DNA of 64,000 nt from Sphingobacterium sp. UBA7855 (GCA_002500745.1 DLST01000011.1:310838-374837); one strand, 5' to 3'. Shown: positions 44,057 through 54,001, numbered from the stretch's first letter. Program-made: numbers and translations. Notes: a model not told the origin generated them from the sequence alone.

Positions 44057-46633
44057 TTACGCAACATTTCTTCCCGCATTCACAACGCCAAAGATTGTAC
44101 GTGCTATTAATTTCGAATAATCGTCACGTTGTGCATCCGTCAGCTGATCCGAATTTAATGCACGAATAGCAAAATGCTGTATAACCAATAACGGCAGCAC
44201 AATTCCTTCCCGCGCTAAAATAGACTCACGATCCACTGGATAATTCTCCATCAGTTGTGACGTTCCACTAAGTTTCAACAGATATTCTTTGGTGACCTGA
44301 TATTCGTTGTACAGTGATTTCCAAAAATCACCATAAATAGGATCGTCTTTCATGTAAGCGGTAATGTCAAAATTGGATTTTGTCATCGACATCATACAGT
44401 TATCGATCAATGTCTGGAAAAATCCCGAAGAAACATATAATTGCTGCACATCCTTCCAAAGATTATTTTTTTCCGCCCATTGCAGTGCAGTTCCCACCCC
44501 ATAAAATCCGGGGATATTTTGTTTCAGCTGGCTCCAAGAGGTCACAAAACTAATTGCGCGCAAATCTTCCAACCGCAACTCACGGCCCGAATTACGTTTA
44601 ACAGGTCTACTTGAAATATTGATCGACGATAACGCTTTTAATGGCGACATGGTCTCCAAATACGGCAAAAATAATTCATTCGTGCGTAGATCCATAAACT
44701 TATGGTGACTTAGCTCAGCCAGTTTGTCAATGATTTCTTGTTGATGTTTCGTTAATGTGTCGCCCACACGTTGTTTCAAGTCAGAAATAATTCCGGCGTG
44801 CAACAATTGCTCAATATTAAAGCGCGCCGTATCTAAAGACCCGTACTGACTACTGATGGTTTGTCCCTGAATCGTCAACTGAATATGATCATTGGCGATT
44901 TCTTTTCCCATAGATGCATAAAAACGCTGTGTTTTTCCTCCACCCCGGGCTGGCGGGCCACCACGACCGTCAAAAAATACCAGATCGACTTCATACTCGC
45001 GTGATATTGCCGTGAGTTCGATTTTTGCACGATAGATAGACCAATTGGCCATCAGATACCCACCGTCTTTCGTGCTATCTGAATAGCCCAACATGATTGT
45101 CTGCTTATTTCCTCTTCGTTTTAAATGTGCTTTATACTCCTTATTACTGTACAAGGTTTTCATTACATCTGCCGCCCTAGTCAAGTCATCAACAGTCTCG
45201 AACAAAGGCACAAAATCTATCGTCAAAGCCTCTTTTTTCCAACCTGACCATAAAAATAGTTGACGAAGTCCCAAGATATCACTGGCCTGTTGGCAATTAC
45301 TAATAATAAAGCGTTGTGCTGCTCGCTCAGAACCTGAACGCTGGATATCTTTCAATAATTTGATCACTCCGGAAGTATCCTTCGTCAACGCATCCGCATC
45401 CTCTCCTACTGTTAAGTCAAGTTCTTTAAATTTTAATGCCTTTTGCTTATCGCTTTCATTCAGCGTTAGGTAATCCAATGGCATCCCGGTCTTCTCTTGG
45501 TTGTGCTGGATCAGATAATTGGTAGCCTCACGAAGTATGCGGCTATCTTGTCGGATATCCAATGTGGTGAAAAAACAACCGAAAGTCATCACTTTGCGGA
45601 GTAAATCATCAACAATCTCAACGAAAAGACCATTGTGGTATTGCACTAAAACATTTTTGATTGCTTTTAGATTAGTGATAATATTGTCGGTTTCGTCCAC
45701 AGGATGATCAACTGGATTAAAGCTATTTTCGTAGAACAATGTTTGCAGATTTTCCATATATTCTTCAACCCCACGAAAGGTGATCCGCCGCCTAACGATA
45801 CGAAAATCCCTGTAATAACATCTAAATAAAATAGTACGTAATAGGGCGGCAACTTTCTTGGTGCTCTCCACACTTACGTTTGGATTACCATCACGGTCAC
45901 CTCCCGGCCAAAAGCCCAATTCGATCAATTGTTTTACTTCTTCTGTCTCTACATTTAGTTCATCATCAATGAACGACTGAATCTCCGAAGCGACCTTATA
46001 AAACACATTTTCCAAAAACCAAGCTAAACTGGCAGCCTCATCTACTGGAGTCGGCTTATTTTTGTTGATGAATGGCGTCTTACCCAATTGCTGCAGTAAC
46101 AAGTGAATACTATGTATATCATTGGTTTTGATTGCATCAATTAGGTCGTTTATAATGCCTAATACTGGTCCGGGGTAAAACTGGGTAGGATGTGCAGTCA
46201 ACACGAGACGTACAGAAAAATCCTTCAATTTAGAAACGATCTTACGTCGCATATCATCACTGCCTTCGGCATTCTTAATCAATGCTCCTAAAACGTTTTC
46301 ATCATCGCCGCGGCCGACCATCTGAAATGAAGAATCTTCTATTGCGTCAAATAAGACGACCTGACGCTCTATATATTGAACAAATCGAAACAACAAATCG
46401 ATACGTTGCTCTTCCGAAGAAAATTCCTCATGCTGATCGAAGAAACTTTTTATGATCTCATCAGGAGTTAAATGCTGATCGACACCCTTTTCACATTGCT
46501 TTGCAAAAAATGGCAATAAAGTTCCGGTATCTTTAACACGCTGAAACGGCAATGTTAAAAACAAACTTTTGAAAAGCTCAAAGCGTGTCAATACCTCGTC
46601 CTGAAAGACGGCTTCATTTTTACTTTGCTTCAT
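44057..46633 (-). CDS. ppc: Phosphoenolpyruvate carboxylase
   Basis: Fixes bicarbonate onto phosphoenolpyruvate to form oxaloacetate and refills the citric-acid cycle. The 858-residue protein is shorter than the E. coli enzyme and belongs to a divergent Bacteroidota clade. Recognisable parts are LTAHPTQFYPG around the catalytic His, FWPGGDRDGNPNV, LDIRQDSR, GYSDSTKDGGYLMANW and the glycine-rich loop FFDGRGGPPARGGGKTQRF. The classical TAHPTE is TAHPTQ here, and the C-terminus ends NAGRNVA instead of the usual RNTG. The ATG at 46633 is preferred over a TTG at 46657. No obvious allosteric partner lies nearby. Confidence 0.92.
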   Translation of the reverse strand: MKQSKNEAVFQDEVLTRFELFKSLFLTLPFQRVKDTGTLLPFFAKQCEKGVDQHLTPDEIIKSFFDQHEEFSSEEQRIDLLFRFVQYIERQVVLFDAIEDSSFQMVGRGDDENVLGALIKNAEGSDDMRRKIVSKLKDFSVRLVLTAHPTQFYPGPVLGIINDLIDAIKTNDIHSIHLLLQQLGKTPFINKNKPTPVDEAASLAWFLENVFYKVASEIQSFIDDELNVETEEVKQLIELGFWPGGDRDGNPNVSVESTKKVAALLRTILFRCYYRDFRIVRRRITFRGVEEYMENLQTLFYENSFNPVDHPVDETDNIITNLKAIKNVLVQYHNGLFVEIVDDLLRKVMTFGCFFTTLDIRQDSRILREATNYLIQHNQEKTGMPLDYLTLNESDKQKALKFKELDLTVGEDADALTKDTSGVIKLLKDIQRSGSERAAQRFIISNCQQASDILGLRQLFLWSGWKKEALTIDFVPLFETVDDLTRAADVMKTLYSNKEYKAHLKRRGNKQTIMLGYSDSTKDGGYLMANWSIYRAKIELTAISREYEVDLVFFDGRGGPPARGGGKTQRFYASMGKEIANDHIQLTIQGQTISSQYGSLDTARFNIEQLLHAGIISDLKQRVGDTLTKHQQEIIDKLAELSHHKFMDLRTNELFLPYLETMSPLKALSSINISSRPVKRNSGRELRLEDLRAISFVTSWSQLKQNIPGFYGVGTALQWAEKNNLWKDVQQLYVSSGFFQTLIDNCMMSMTKSNFDITAYMKDDPIYGDFWKSLYNEYQVTKEYLLKLSGTSQLMENYPVDRESILAREGIVLPLLVIQHFAIRALNSDQLTDAQRDDYSKLIARTIFGVVNAGRNVA

Positions 46634-46931
46634 ATTTAAATCTTTGAAAGTGGTCAAGAGAGTTTAGGTGACTCTTGAAATTCTGTAATATCTCTGAAAT
46701 TACCCTATGCCTCCAAATATAATAATATTATATTTAAACAAATAAAAAAATATAAATTGATCAAAAAAACAATTATATTATTATAAACATACTAACAAAC
46801 ACTTCTGATATTGCTATCCTTAGATCACCAGTAATACTAAAAATTAAGCTTCTTCCTCTGTTAGAGGGCTATAAATGAAATAGCGATTTACCGCGCTCAT
46901 GGAGTAATATCGAAGAACAATTGTTTTTAAT

Positions 46932-49160
46932 ATGAAAAGCAATTTATCTAAGTTTGTACTATACATTATGAAACAGACACAAGAAATAAAAAGTTTTTTC
47001 TACAGCCAATATTTTGCTGATGGACTCCGAATCACTATTGGATGTATCGTGCCTGTCCTTATATTTGCTACTTTCGGACAGTTTACCAATGGAACAATCG
47101 TTTCCTTGGGCGCCCTTCTAGTGGGCCTTTCCGATACACCGGGAGCCCCCAGCCACAGAAGGAAAGGGATGATTGCGGGAGCAATTTTGACTACACTAAC
47201 TTTTATTCTGACCAATGTAGTTAATCAAAATGTATATCTACTAGCAATATTTATCGGCATGGCCTGCTTTATATTCGCTATGTTTGCAGTATTCAATAGC
47301 AGAGCTGCCAATGTGGGCCTCATGTGTATTCTGATGATGTTGATTCATGTACAGATTCACTACCCCATCGCAGAAGCCATCAATTATTTAGGCTTTTATA
47401 CATTAGGAGGATTATGGTATATCGCCATCAGTCTTTCCATTACCCAGGTTCGTCCTTACCGGTTGGCTGAACAGGAACTGTCCGAAACGATCCGTTATGT
47501 CGCAGATTACATCAGGTTGAAAGCTAATTTTTACGATGCCAAAATCGATAATGACAAAAATTACCTGAAGCTTATTGACAAACAAGTTGAAGTAAACCAG
47601 CATCAGGAAAACTTACGGGATGTATTGTTTCAAAGTAAACGATCGATTAAAGATACCACGAAAGTAGGACGCTACCTAACACTCGTTTTCAATGATATCG
47701 TCGACCTCTTTGAGCAAAGTATGGCAGCGCATTATGATTATAACGCCATCAGTGAGCGCTTTGGCCCCACGGGAATCTTAGAAGATTTCAAAAATGTGAT
47801 CTTAAAATACACCAACGAGCTTGACAATTTAGCCTATCAGCTCAATACAAATACACAGCCTAAACCCTTATATGATTTCGACACAGATCTCAGCCGTCTT
47901 CATGCTAAGATCGATCAGCTGGATCGAAACCAACAGTACAGCACGTTCGCATTACGCAAAGTATTAATCAATTTGCGCGATCTCGTTCGTCGAATCAGAA
48001 ATATATACGGCTACTCACATCTACAGCCGGATGATGTCAAACGCAAAGAAATTGATGATGCAAAACGTTTTGTCCAGAGCTCCCCAATCGATTTAAAAAA
48101 GTTTCGTGAAAACCTTACTTTAAAATCGACTATATTTCGACATGCCTGCCGGATGGCAATTGTCATGTCGATCACTTATTATGTGTTTGAAGTAACCAAT
48201 ATCACCAACAATGTGTACTGGATCCTGCTCACGATTATGGTGATCTTAAAGCCTGGCTTTGGACTCACAAAAGAGCGAAATATTCAACGGCTTATCGGAA
48301 CCACAATAGGTGGGCTCATAGGAGCCTTTATACTCTTAACCATTCATGATCCCACTGTGCTATTCGTACTGTTGGTATTCTTTTTTCTAACGGCATACAG
48401 CTTGTTCCGAGTTAATTATGTTATTGCCGTACTTTTTATGACACCCTATGTATTGATTATGCTGAGCTTTGTCAGTGCCAATACCTTGGATGTCACAAAA
48501 GAAAGAATATTGGATACATTTATAGGTGGTATGATCGCGTTTCTATCCAGCTATGTTATTTTCCCAAATTGGGAAAGCATGCAAGTCAAGGAATCCATGC
48601 GTAAGCTACTTATCGCCAACTACAATTACATTGTTCAGGCATTGAAAGAAATTGCAGGTCAAGCACCTTCCGTCACCGATTATAAATTGACCCGCAAGGC
48701 TGTCTATGTAGAAACAGCCAATATGGGTTCTACATTCCAACGGATGCTGACGGAACCAAAAAAACGTCAAAAATATACGAAGGAAGTGAATAAATTCGTC
48801 ATATTCAACCATATTTTGGCTTCTTTCTCGGTGACCTTAATGAACCATCTTGACGAAATGGACAATAATTATATCAATAAGGACCATGTTCGGGCAATCC
48901 GAAAAATCTTAAGTTCACTTGAACAATCCATTCAACTGCTACATTCTGAAGATAGTACCAAGGAATTCGTTCCTCTGATCATCGAGATTCCAAATGACCG
49001 ATTTGCCCATACAAACACCAGTTCAGTAGATGGACAGCTCCTGAACGAGCAATTAGAGTTTTTAGGTAAAATTGCTCAAGATTTACATAAAATTGTTCAG
49101 GATCTCCACGCCAAAAGCACAGCAATGTCAGAAAATGATCTGCAAAAGGCTTTAAGCTGA
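46932..49160 (+). CDS. FUSC-family inner-membrane transporter, YccS/YhfK-like
   Basis: A 742-residue membrane protein with two blocks of hydrophobic helices (about residues 30-180 and 410-540) separated and followed by large cytoplasmic helical domains. This is the FUSC_2 architecture of aromatic-acid efflux proteins of the AaeB/YccS type. Examples of helices are FADGLRITIGCIVPVLIFATF and VLFVLLVFFFLTAYSLF. The start may be ATG 46932 or the later ATG 46968 (MKQTQEIKSFF). Substrate is unknown. The next gene, YpdA-type, follows 31 bp downstream and may be co-transcribed. Confidence 0.85.
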   Translation: MKSNLSKFVLYIMKQTQEIKSFFYSQYFADGLRITIGCIVPVLIFATFGQFTNGTIVSLGALLVGLSDTPGAPSHRRKGMIAGAILTTLTFILTNVVNQNVYLLAIFIGMACFIFAMFAVFNSRAANVGLMCILMMLIHVQIHYPIAEAINYLGFYTLGGLWYIAISLSITQVRPYRLAEQELSETIRYVADYIRLKANFYDAKIDNDKNYLKLIDKQVEVNQHQENLRDVLFQSKRSIKDTTKVGRYLTLVFNDIVDLFEQSMAAHYDYNAISERFGPTGILEDFKNVILKYTNELDNLAYQLNTNTQPKPLYDFDTDLSRLHAKIDQLDRNQQYSTFALRKVLINLRDLVRRIRNIYGYSHLQPDDVKRKEIDDAKRFVQSSPIDLKKFRENLTLKSTIFRHACRMAIVMSITYYVFEVTNITNNVYWILLTIMVILKPGFGLTKERNIQRLIGTTIGGLIGAFILLTIHDPTVLFVLLVFFFLTAYSLFRVNYVIAVLFMTPYVLIMLSFVSANTLDVTKERILDTFIGGMIAFLSSYVIFPNWESMQVKESMRKLLIANYNYIVQALKEIAGQAPSVTDYKLTRKAVYVETANMGSTFQRMLTEPKKRQKYTKEVNKFVIFNHILASFSVTLMNHLDEMDNNYINKDHVRAIRKILSSLEQSIQLLHSEDSTKEFVPLIIEIPNDRFAHTNTSSVDGQLLNEQLEFLGKIAQDLHKIVQDLHAKSTAMSENDLQKALS

Positions 49161-49191
49161 TTTATTCTATAAAATTATCGACATTTACATC

Positions 49192-50175
49192 ATGAGTGAT
49201 AGCATGACACAGTACGACCTGATTATAGTTGGAGGCGGGCCAATTGGCTTAGCTTGTGCCCTAGAAGCGAAAGAATCAAATTTAAATTATCTTATCCTTG
49301 AAAAAGGCTGTTTGGTTAATTCTCTTTATAATTATCCCCAGAATATGACTTTTTTCTCTTCCTCCGAAAGATTAGAAATTGGAGATATTCCTTTTGTAAC
49401 AACCAATCCTAAGCCTAGACGGATGGAGGCTTTGGAGTATTACAGACGCATACAACAAAAGTTCAACCTAGATACACACCTCTTCGAAGAAGTACTTGAC
49501 ATCAAACAGCAAGGATCCGGTTTTTTGGTTACCAGCAATAAAAGGATGTATTTGAGCAAAAAAATCATTATTGCGACCGGCTTTTACGACATTCCGATGT
49601 TGCTCAATATTCCGGGCGAAGAACTTCCCAAAGTCAGGCACTATTATGATGACCCGCATTATTATAGCAGTCAAAAGGTAATTGTTGTTGGCGCTAGTAA
49701 TTCATCTATTGATGCTGCGCTTGAAACTTTTCGAAAAGGAGCTCAAGTATCTTTGGTCATCCGTGGCAGCGCAATCAGTCATCGGGTAAAATACTGGGTA
49801 AGACCAGATATTGAAAATCGAATTGCTGCAGGGGAAATTGATGTCTATTATAATAGCTGCTTGACCGAAGTAACACCGACCTCCGCGTATATCCAAACCC
49901 CAAATGGTACTATCGAAATCGAAAATGACTTTGTGCTGGCTTTAACGGGCTATCGACCCAATTTTGATTTTTTGAAAAAGATCGGGATTGACATTCCCCT
50001 AGAAGCACCTTGTATTCCAAGTCATAATGAAGACACGATGGAAACAAATGTAGCGGGAATCTATCTAGCAGGCGTTGTTTGTGGTGGCTTAAATACCCAC
50101 CTATGGTTTATTGAAAATTCACGAATACATGCCAAACAGATTATCGGACACATTCTTCAATCAACACTTACTTAG
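49192..50175 (+). CDS. ypdA: YpdA-family bacillithiol disulfide reductase
   Basis: A 327-residue flavoprotein that reduces oxidised bacillithiol with NADPH. The FAD motif LIIVGGGPIGLACALEA is near the N-terminus and the NADPH motif VIVVGASNSSIDAALE is near residue 165; the NMTFFSSSERLEIGD segment is characteristic of YpdA. Unlike thioredoxin reductase, no CxxC is seen at the usual position. This implies the organism makes bacillithiol, as known for many Bacteroidota. An alternative start at ATG 49204 is possible. The 3' end overlaps a convergent TetR gene by 8 bp. Confidence 0.85.
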   Translation: MSDSMTQYDLIIVGGGPIGLACALEAKESNLNYLILEKGCLVNSLYNYPQNMTFFSSSERLEIGDIPFVTTNPKPRRMEALEYYRRIQQKFNLDTHLFEEVLDIKQQGSGFLVTSNKRMYLSKKIIIATGFYDIPMLLNIPGEELPKVRHYYDDPHYYSSQKVIVVGASNSSIDAALETFRKGAQVSLVIRGSAISHRVKYWVRPDIENRIAAGEIDVYYNSCLTEVTPTSAYIQTPNGTIEIENDFVLALTGYRPNFDFLKKIGIDIPLEAPCIPSHNEDTMETNVAGIYLAGVVCGGLNTHLWFIENSRIHAKQIIGHILQSTLT

Positions 50176-50782
50176 CCTGAAATCGTAAGCCATTCAAGAA
50201 GATTTTCATCATTTTCTTTTGTAAACTCAGGATATGATCGAATTCCTCTTTTGTGGGAAATAGCATATTTTTCATATCCTTCAGTATGCCCATACGCATA
50301 CCGAACAGCGAGTATAAAAGAATTCTGGCCGTTTCATTGATATCTTCAACCTGTATTTCTCCAGCATCAATACCGATCTTCAGAATCTTCTCAATAATTT
50401 CAACTTCCCGAAGATAAGATTCTTTAAACACCTGCTCCAATTCGTCGGGGAGTTCTTTCACCATCTTCATGGTATATTCAAACAAATTGTAATATTGATT
50501 GATAATTTTGACACGCATATCAATGGAGTACATCATGATTTCCTCGAAGTCGCCTCCCTTCCCTATCACGTCCTCCAGATCTTCGATCATTTTATCAATT
50601 ACATATTCGAAGACAGCAGAATATAAGCTATTTTTGTCTGGAAAATAGTAGTATAGCAATGCTTTTGAAAAATTGAGATCTTTGGCTATTTCCGACATCG
50701 TTGTCTTAGCCATTCCGAAGTGTGCAAAGCGCCTTGTCGCAGCTTCTAGAATTTTGATTCTTTTTACATCTGCATTACCCAT
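50168..50782 (-). CDS. TetR/AcrR-family transcriptional regulator
   Basis: A 204-residue regulator with the N-terminal TetR helix-turn-helix (RIKILEAATRRFAHFGMAKTTMSEIAKDLNFSKALLYYYFPDKNSLY), a complete match to the consensus. The rest is helical, with a TetR_C-type ligand pocket. It overlaps the ypdA end convergently and is divergent from murB by about 100 bp. Its ligand and targets are unknown; the adjacent FUSC transporter is a plausible target on proximity alone. Confidence 0.88.
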   Translation of the reverse strand: MGNADVKRIKILEAATRRFAHFGMAKTTMSEIAKDLNFSKALLYYYFPDKNSLYSAVFEYVIDKMIEDLEDVIGKGGDFEEIMMYSIDMRVKIINQYYNLFEYTMKMVKELPDELEQVFKESYLREVEIIEKILKIGIDAGEIQVEDINETARILLYSLFGMRMGILKDMKNMLFPTKEEFDHILSLQKKMMKIFLNGLRFQAK

Positions 50783-50886
50783 TAAACTTATATTTTTTAT
50801 CGTAAAATAAACGGTTTATACTATCTTTACCGATTATCATGCTAAAGATAGCTGATTTTTTTGAATTTCTGAAAATTAAAGTCAAT

Positions 50887-51903
50887 ATGGAGTTAAACGT
50901 TCAATCGAATATTTCTTTGAAGCCTTTCAATACGTTTGGAATAGAGGAAAAGGCAAATTTTCTCATTGAAGTGAAGGATAATGAAACATTGACCGAAATT
51001 TTTAAAAACAACATTTTCAAAGACAATTTTTTTGTTCTGGGAGCTGGAAGCAATGTTTTGTTCACCAAAGCTTTCGAGGGATATATTATCCGCATGACGA
51101 GCAAGGGCATACAGTCAAAAACTGATGGCAACGATGTCTATGTAACAGCGCAAGCTGGAGAAATCTGGAACGACTTCGTCTGGTATTGCATTGAGCATAA
51201 TTACGCTGGTGTTGAAAACATGGCGCTGATTCCTGGCACTGTAGGCGCCTCCCCCGTTCAAAATATAGGTGCCTATGGGACAGAGTTAATGTATATCTTT
51301 CACGAATGCCAGGCTTTTGATACACATACAGGTAGGTTTGTACTATTCCAGAAGGAAGATTGCTGTTTTTCCTATAGGGACAGTATCTTTAAAACAGCAC
51401 ATAAGGGCCGGTTTATTATCACTCAAGTAACCTATAAACTCAGCTTAACCCCTTATCTTAACACAAGTTATGGCGCAATAGAAGCAGAGCTTGATAAAGA
51501 AAATATAACCAATCCAACTATTGCCGATATTGCAACCGTTGTCTCCAAAATACGCGTGGAAAAGCTTCCCGACCCCAGTACCGTCGGAAATGCAGGAAGT
51601 TTTTTTAAAAATCCCATAGTAACTGAATCATTCTTCGCTACGCTCCAAAAAGAATACCCAACTATTCCGCACTATCCAATGCCCAATAATGAAACAAAAT
51701 TAGCTGCAGGATGGTTAATCGAACAATGTGGTTGGAAAGGAAAGGAATATGGACAAGCAGGTGTATGGAAAAATCAGGCTCTTGTACTAATAAATAGACA
51801 AAGCGCTAGTGGACAGGAAATTTACCAGCTGTCGGAACATATTATAAGCGACGTAGCCAACAAATTTGGCGTTACGCTAGAGCGTGAGGTTAATTTGTTA
51901 TAA
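50887..51903 (+). CDS. murB: UDP-N-acetylenolpyruvoylglucosamine reductase
   Basis: Reduces UDP-GlcNAc-enolpyruvate to UDP-MurNAc in the second committed step of peptidoglycan synthesis. The 338-residue protein is type I MurB: LKPFNTFGIEEKANFLIEV, FAD-binding FVLGAGSNVLF, ENMALIPGTVGASPVQNIGAYG, the catalytic Ser in TVGNAGSFFKNPIV, and the C-terminal Glu in LEREVNLL. The ATG at 50887 is chosen; a longer frame from 50839 adds a non-conserved extension. A terminator follows about 35 bp after the stop. Confidence 0.95.
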   Translation: MELNVQSNISLKPFNTFGIEEKANFLIEVKDNETLTEIFKNNIFKDNFFVLGAGSNVLFTKAFEGYIIRMTSKGIQSKTDGNDVYVTAQAGEIWNDFVWYCIEHNYAGVENMALIPGTVGASPVQNIGAYGTELMYIFHECQAFDTHTGRFVLFQKEDCCFSYRDSIFKTAHKGRFIITQVTYKLSLTPYLNTSYGAIEAELDKENITNPTIADIATVVSKIRVEKLPDPSTVGNAGSFFKNPIVTESFFATLQKEYPTIPHYPMPNNETKLAAGWLIEQCGWKGKEYGQAGVWKNQALVLINRQSASGQEIYQLSEHIISDVANKFGVTLEREVNLL

Positions 51904-51937
51904 AACCGTTAATTAATTCGCGTAAACTTTTCACAAG

Positions 51938-51985
51938 TAAAAAGTGACTCCAAAAACCCTCCATAGGGCTACAGAATCACTTTTA
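51938..51985 (+). terminator. Terminator after murB
   Basis: An imperfect hairpin pairs AAAAGTGA with TCACTTTT, with an internal CCCT/AGGG stem (ACCCTCCATAGGGCT), and ends in a T-rich stretch. Confidence 0.7.
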
Positions 51986-52164
51986 GCTAATTTTATTTAC
52001 TTAAAGTTAGTCTTAAAACTGTCTTATCTGCCTTAAAATAACCTTAAAATTATATTAACAAATTCTATTTTACAATTTTTGGCGCATTATTTGCCTCATA
52101 CTTAATGAACCTGATTTTATAAACTTACTGTTTTGTAAAAAGAACAGTTATAATTCATTAAGCT

Positions 52165-52674
52165 ATGACTAAGAATGAATTTGACACCATGGTGATTGAG
52201 CAATCCGACTCATTAAAACTGTACGCCAGAAATTTTACCAGCGATTACGAAGATGCAAACGATCTCGTTCAGGATACAATTCTGAAAGCTGTAACCTATT
52301 TTAAAAATTTTAGAGAAGGTACAAATTTAAAAGGATGGCTGTATACCATCATGAAAAATACATTTATTAATAACTATAGACGTATTGTAAAAACAAACTC
52401 CTTTATCACAAAAGATGAGGATATTTCTAATGCAAACCTCCTCTTGTCTGCTTCCGCCAATCAAGGAGAAAGTAAATTTGTGATGCAGGACATTCATGAA
52501 GCATTATCAAATCTTTCCGAAGAGTATTACATCCCCTTTACACTTTACTTTGAAGGTTTTAAATATCATGAGATATCTGAACACCTGAATATCCCTATTG
52601 GAACAGTAAAGACACGAATACATGTTGCCAGAAAATTAATGAAAAAATCGCTATCGTCGTATAAAGTAGCCTAG
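52165..52674 (+). CDS. ECF sigma factor, sigma-70 family
   Basis: A 169-residue extracytoplasmic-function-type sigma factor. Region 2 is visible in ANDLVQDTILKAVTYFKNF and GWLYTIMKNTFINNYRR, and region 4 in YYIPFTLYFEGFKYHEISEHLNIPIGTVKTRIHVARKLM. No anti-sigma gene follows, which argues for one of the stand-alone Bacteroidota ECF groups thought to help growth-phase or stress expression. The leader of 260 bp after murB is AT-rich. Target promoter is unknown. Confidence 0.9.
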   Translation: MTKNEFDTMVIEQSDSLKLYARNFTSDYEDANDLVQDTILKAVTYFKNFREGTNLKGWLYTIMKNTFINNYRRIVKTNSFITKDEDISNANLLLSASANQGESKFVMQDIHEALSNLSEEYYIPFTLYFEGFKYHEISEHLNIPIGTVKTRIHVARKLMKKSLSSYKVA

Positions 52675-52705
52675 TTTTTATATCTTCGCCAACTTAACAT
52701 CACTA

Positions 52706-52951
52706 ATGGCAGAGGAATTATTAGAATATAGCAAAAGTCAATTAGCTTTACGCAACGGTTGCGACAAACCGCAGATCTGGGTTGCCTACCGTGGCTACAT
52801 TTATGATGTGGGCAAAAGTAGATTGTGGAAAAATGGAATGCATTATGAGCACTGGGCAGGGCAAGATCTAACTGAGGAGCTTCAAGACGCTCCTCATTCA
52901 GAAACTGTATTTTTAAAATTCCAAATTATTGGAAAATTAAAAGATAAATGA
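52706..52951 (+). CDS. Small cytochrome b5-like heme-binding domain protein
   Basis: An 81-residue cytosolic protein with the cytochrome b5 fold: LALRNGCDKPQIWVAYRGYIYDV, then GMHYEHWAGQDLTEELQDAPHSETVF, ending GKLKDK. The classical HPGG heme motif is replaced by HYEHWAGQD, and a second His occurs in DAPHSE; this resembles the MAPR-like or small bacterial b5 group where heme ligation differs. It lies 31 bp after the ECF sigma gene, possibly in one transcript, and is convergent with the PfkB kinase. Confidence 0.85.
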   Translation: MAEELLEYSKSQLALRNGCDKPQIWVAYRGYIYDVGKSRLWKNGMHYEHWAGQDLTEELQDAPHSETVFLKFQIIGKLKDK

Positions 52952-52954
52952 TGA

Positions 52955-53869
52955 TTATAAATTAAACTGAGATAGCGCTACAAAAGCGTTCAATCGCTTT
53001 TGTATGTCCTCTTGAGTGAGATTAACCAAGCGATCTGTTCCAAATTTCTCTACACAAAATGAAGCCAGTGCAGAACCGAAAATCAAGGCGTTCTTCATAT
53101 TTGTAAAGTTTACGCTTTTTACTTTCGCCAGATATCCAATAAAACCTCCTGCAAAAGAATCACCTGCGCCAGTTGGATCAAACACATCTGCTAATGGAAG
53201 CGCCGGAGCAGAAAAGATCTGATTCTCACCGAACAAAAGTGCACCATGCTCACCCTTTTTAATAATTAAATAGCGCGGCCCCATTTCCAAAATAACTTTT
53301 GCTGCCTTAACAAGGGAATACTCGCCAGATAGTTGTCTGGCTTCTGAATCATTTATAGCTAAGACATCAACCATCAGAAGAACCTTTCTTAAGTCATCCA
53401 TCGCAACATTCATCCAGTAGTTCATTGTATCGAGCACAACTAACTTTGGCTTATGTTTAAAGCGCGCCAAGGTGGTTAACTGTATTTGAGGGGTAAGGTT
53501 ACCCAAGAGAAGATATTCACAATCCTGGTAGCTCTCTGGAATAATTGGATCAAATTCAGCCAATACATTTAAGTCTGTAGCTAAGGTATCGCGGCTATTC
53601 ATATCATTATGATATCTGCCCGACCAATAAAAAGTTTTACCACCATTTATTACCTGAATGCCCGTTACATCTATACCCCGGTTCTTGATAAGATCAAGAT
53701 AGTCGTTTCCAAAATCTTCTCCAACAACGCTGACCAACCTGATTTGATCACACAGATAGGATGCCGCCAGACTCGCGAATGTACCGGCACCACCTAGAAT
53801 TTTGTCAGTTTTACCGAACGGCGTCTCGATAGTATCGAAAGCCACCGTACCAATAATTACTAAACTCAT
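52955..53869 (-). CDS. PfkB-family sugar or nucleoside kinase
   Basis: A 304-residue ribokinase-fold enzyme. The N-terminal signature is VIIGTVAFDTIETPFGKTDKILGGAGTFAS and the C-terminal signature DPTGAGDSFAGGFIGYL carries the catalytic Asp of the anion-hole motif. Substrates of this group range over ribose, fructose, adenosine and related molecules; nothing here defines which. The ATG at 53869 gives MSLVIIGTVAFD, and a longer frame from 53908 is rejected. It starts 30 nt after the tRNA-Asn terminator, so it either has a short promoter or uses read-through. Confidence 0.86.
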   Translation of the reverse strand: MSLVIIGTVAFDTIETPFGKTDKILGGAGTFASLAASYLCDQIRLVSVVGEDFGNDYLDLIKNRGIDVTGIQVINGGKTFYWSGRYHNDMNSRDTLATDLNVLAEFDPIIPESYQDCEYLLLGNLTPQIQLTTLARFKHKPKLVVLDTMNYWMNVAMDDLRKVLLMVDVLAINDSEARQLSGEYSLVKAAKVILEMGPRYLIIKKGEHGALLFGENQIFSAPALPLADVFDPTGAGDSFAGGFIGYLAKVKSVNFTNMKNALIFGSALASFCVEKFGTDRLVNLTQEDIQKRLNAFVALSQFNL

Positions 53870-53898
53870 AGTTTTTTTATAAGCATGGTAAACAAAAA

Positions 53899-53919
53899 AA
53901 ACCGGCATAAAGCCGGTTT
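53899..53919 (-). terminator. Terminator after the tRNA-Asn cluster
   Basis: On the minus strand AAACCGGC (53912-53919 complement) pairs with GCCGGTTT (53899-53906 complement) around a 5-nt loop, followed by seven U from the A-run at 53894-53900. Confidence 0.85.
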
Positions 53920-53927
53920 AAATATTG

Positions 53928-54001
53928 CTCCTGAAGCTGGGCTCGAACCAGCGACCCTCTGATTAACAGTCAGATGCTCTAACCTGCTGAGCTATTCAGG
54001 A
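53928..54001 (-). tRNA. tRNA-Asn (GTT), copy 1
   Basis: A 74-nt tRNA on the minus strand: acceptor TCCTGAA with TTCAGGA, discriminator G, D-arm AGCTCAGCAGGTTAGAGC, anticodon loop CTGTTAA (anticodon GTT) and T-loop TTCGAGC. CCA is not encoded. It is nearest the terminator, the last of three tandem copies. Confidence 0.97.
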
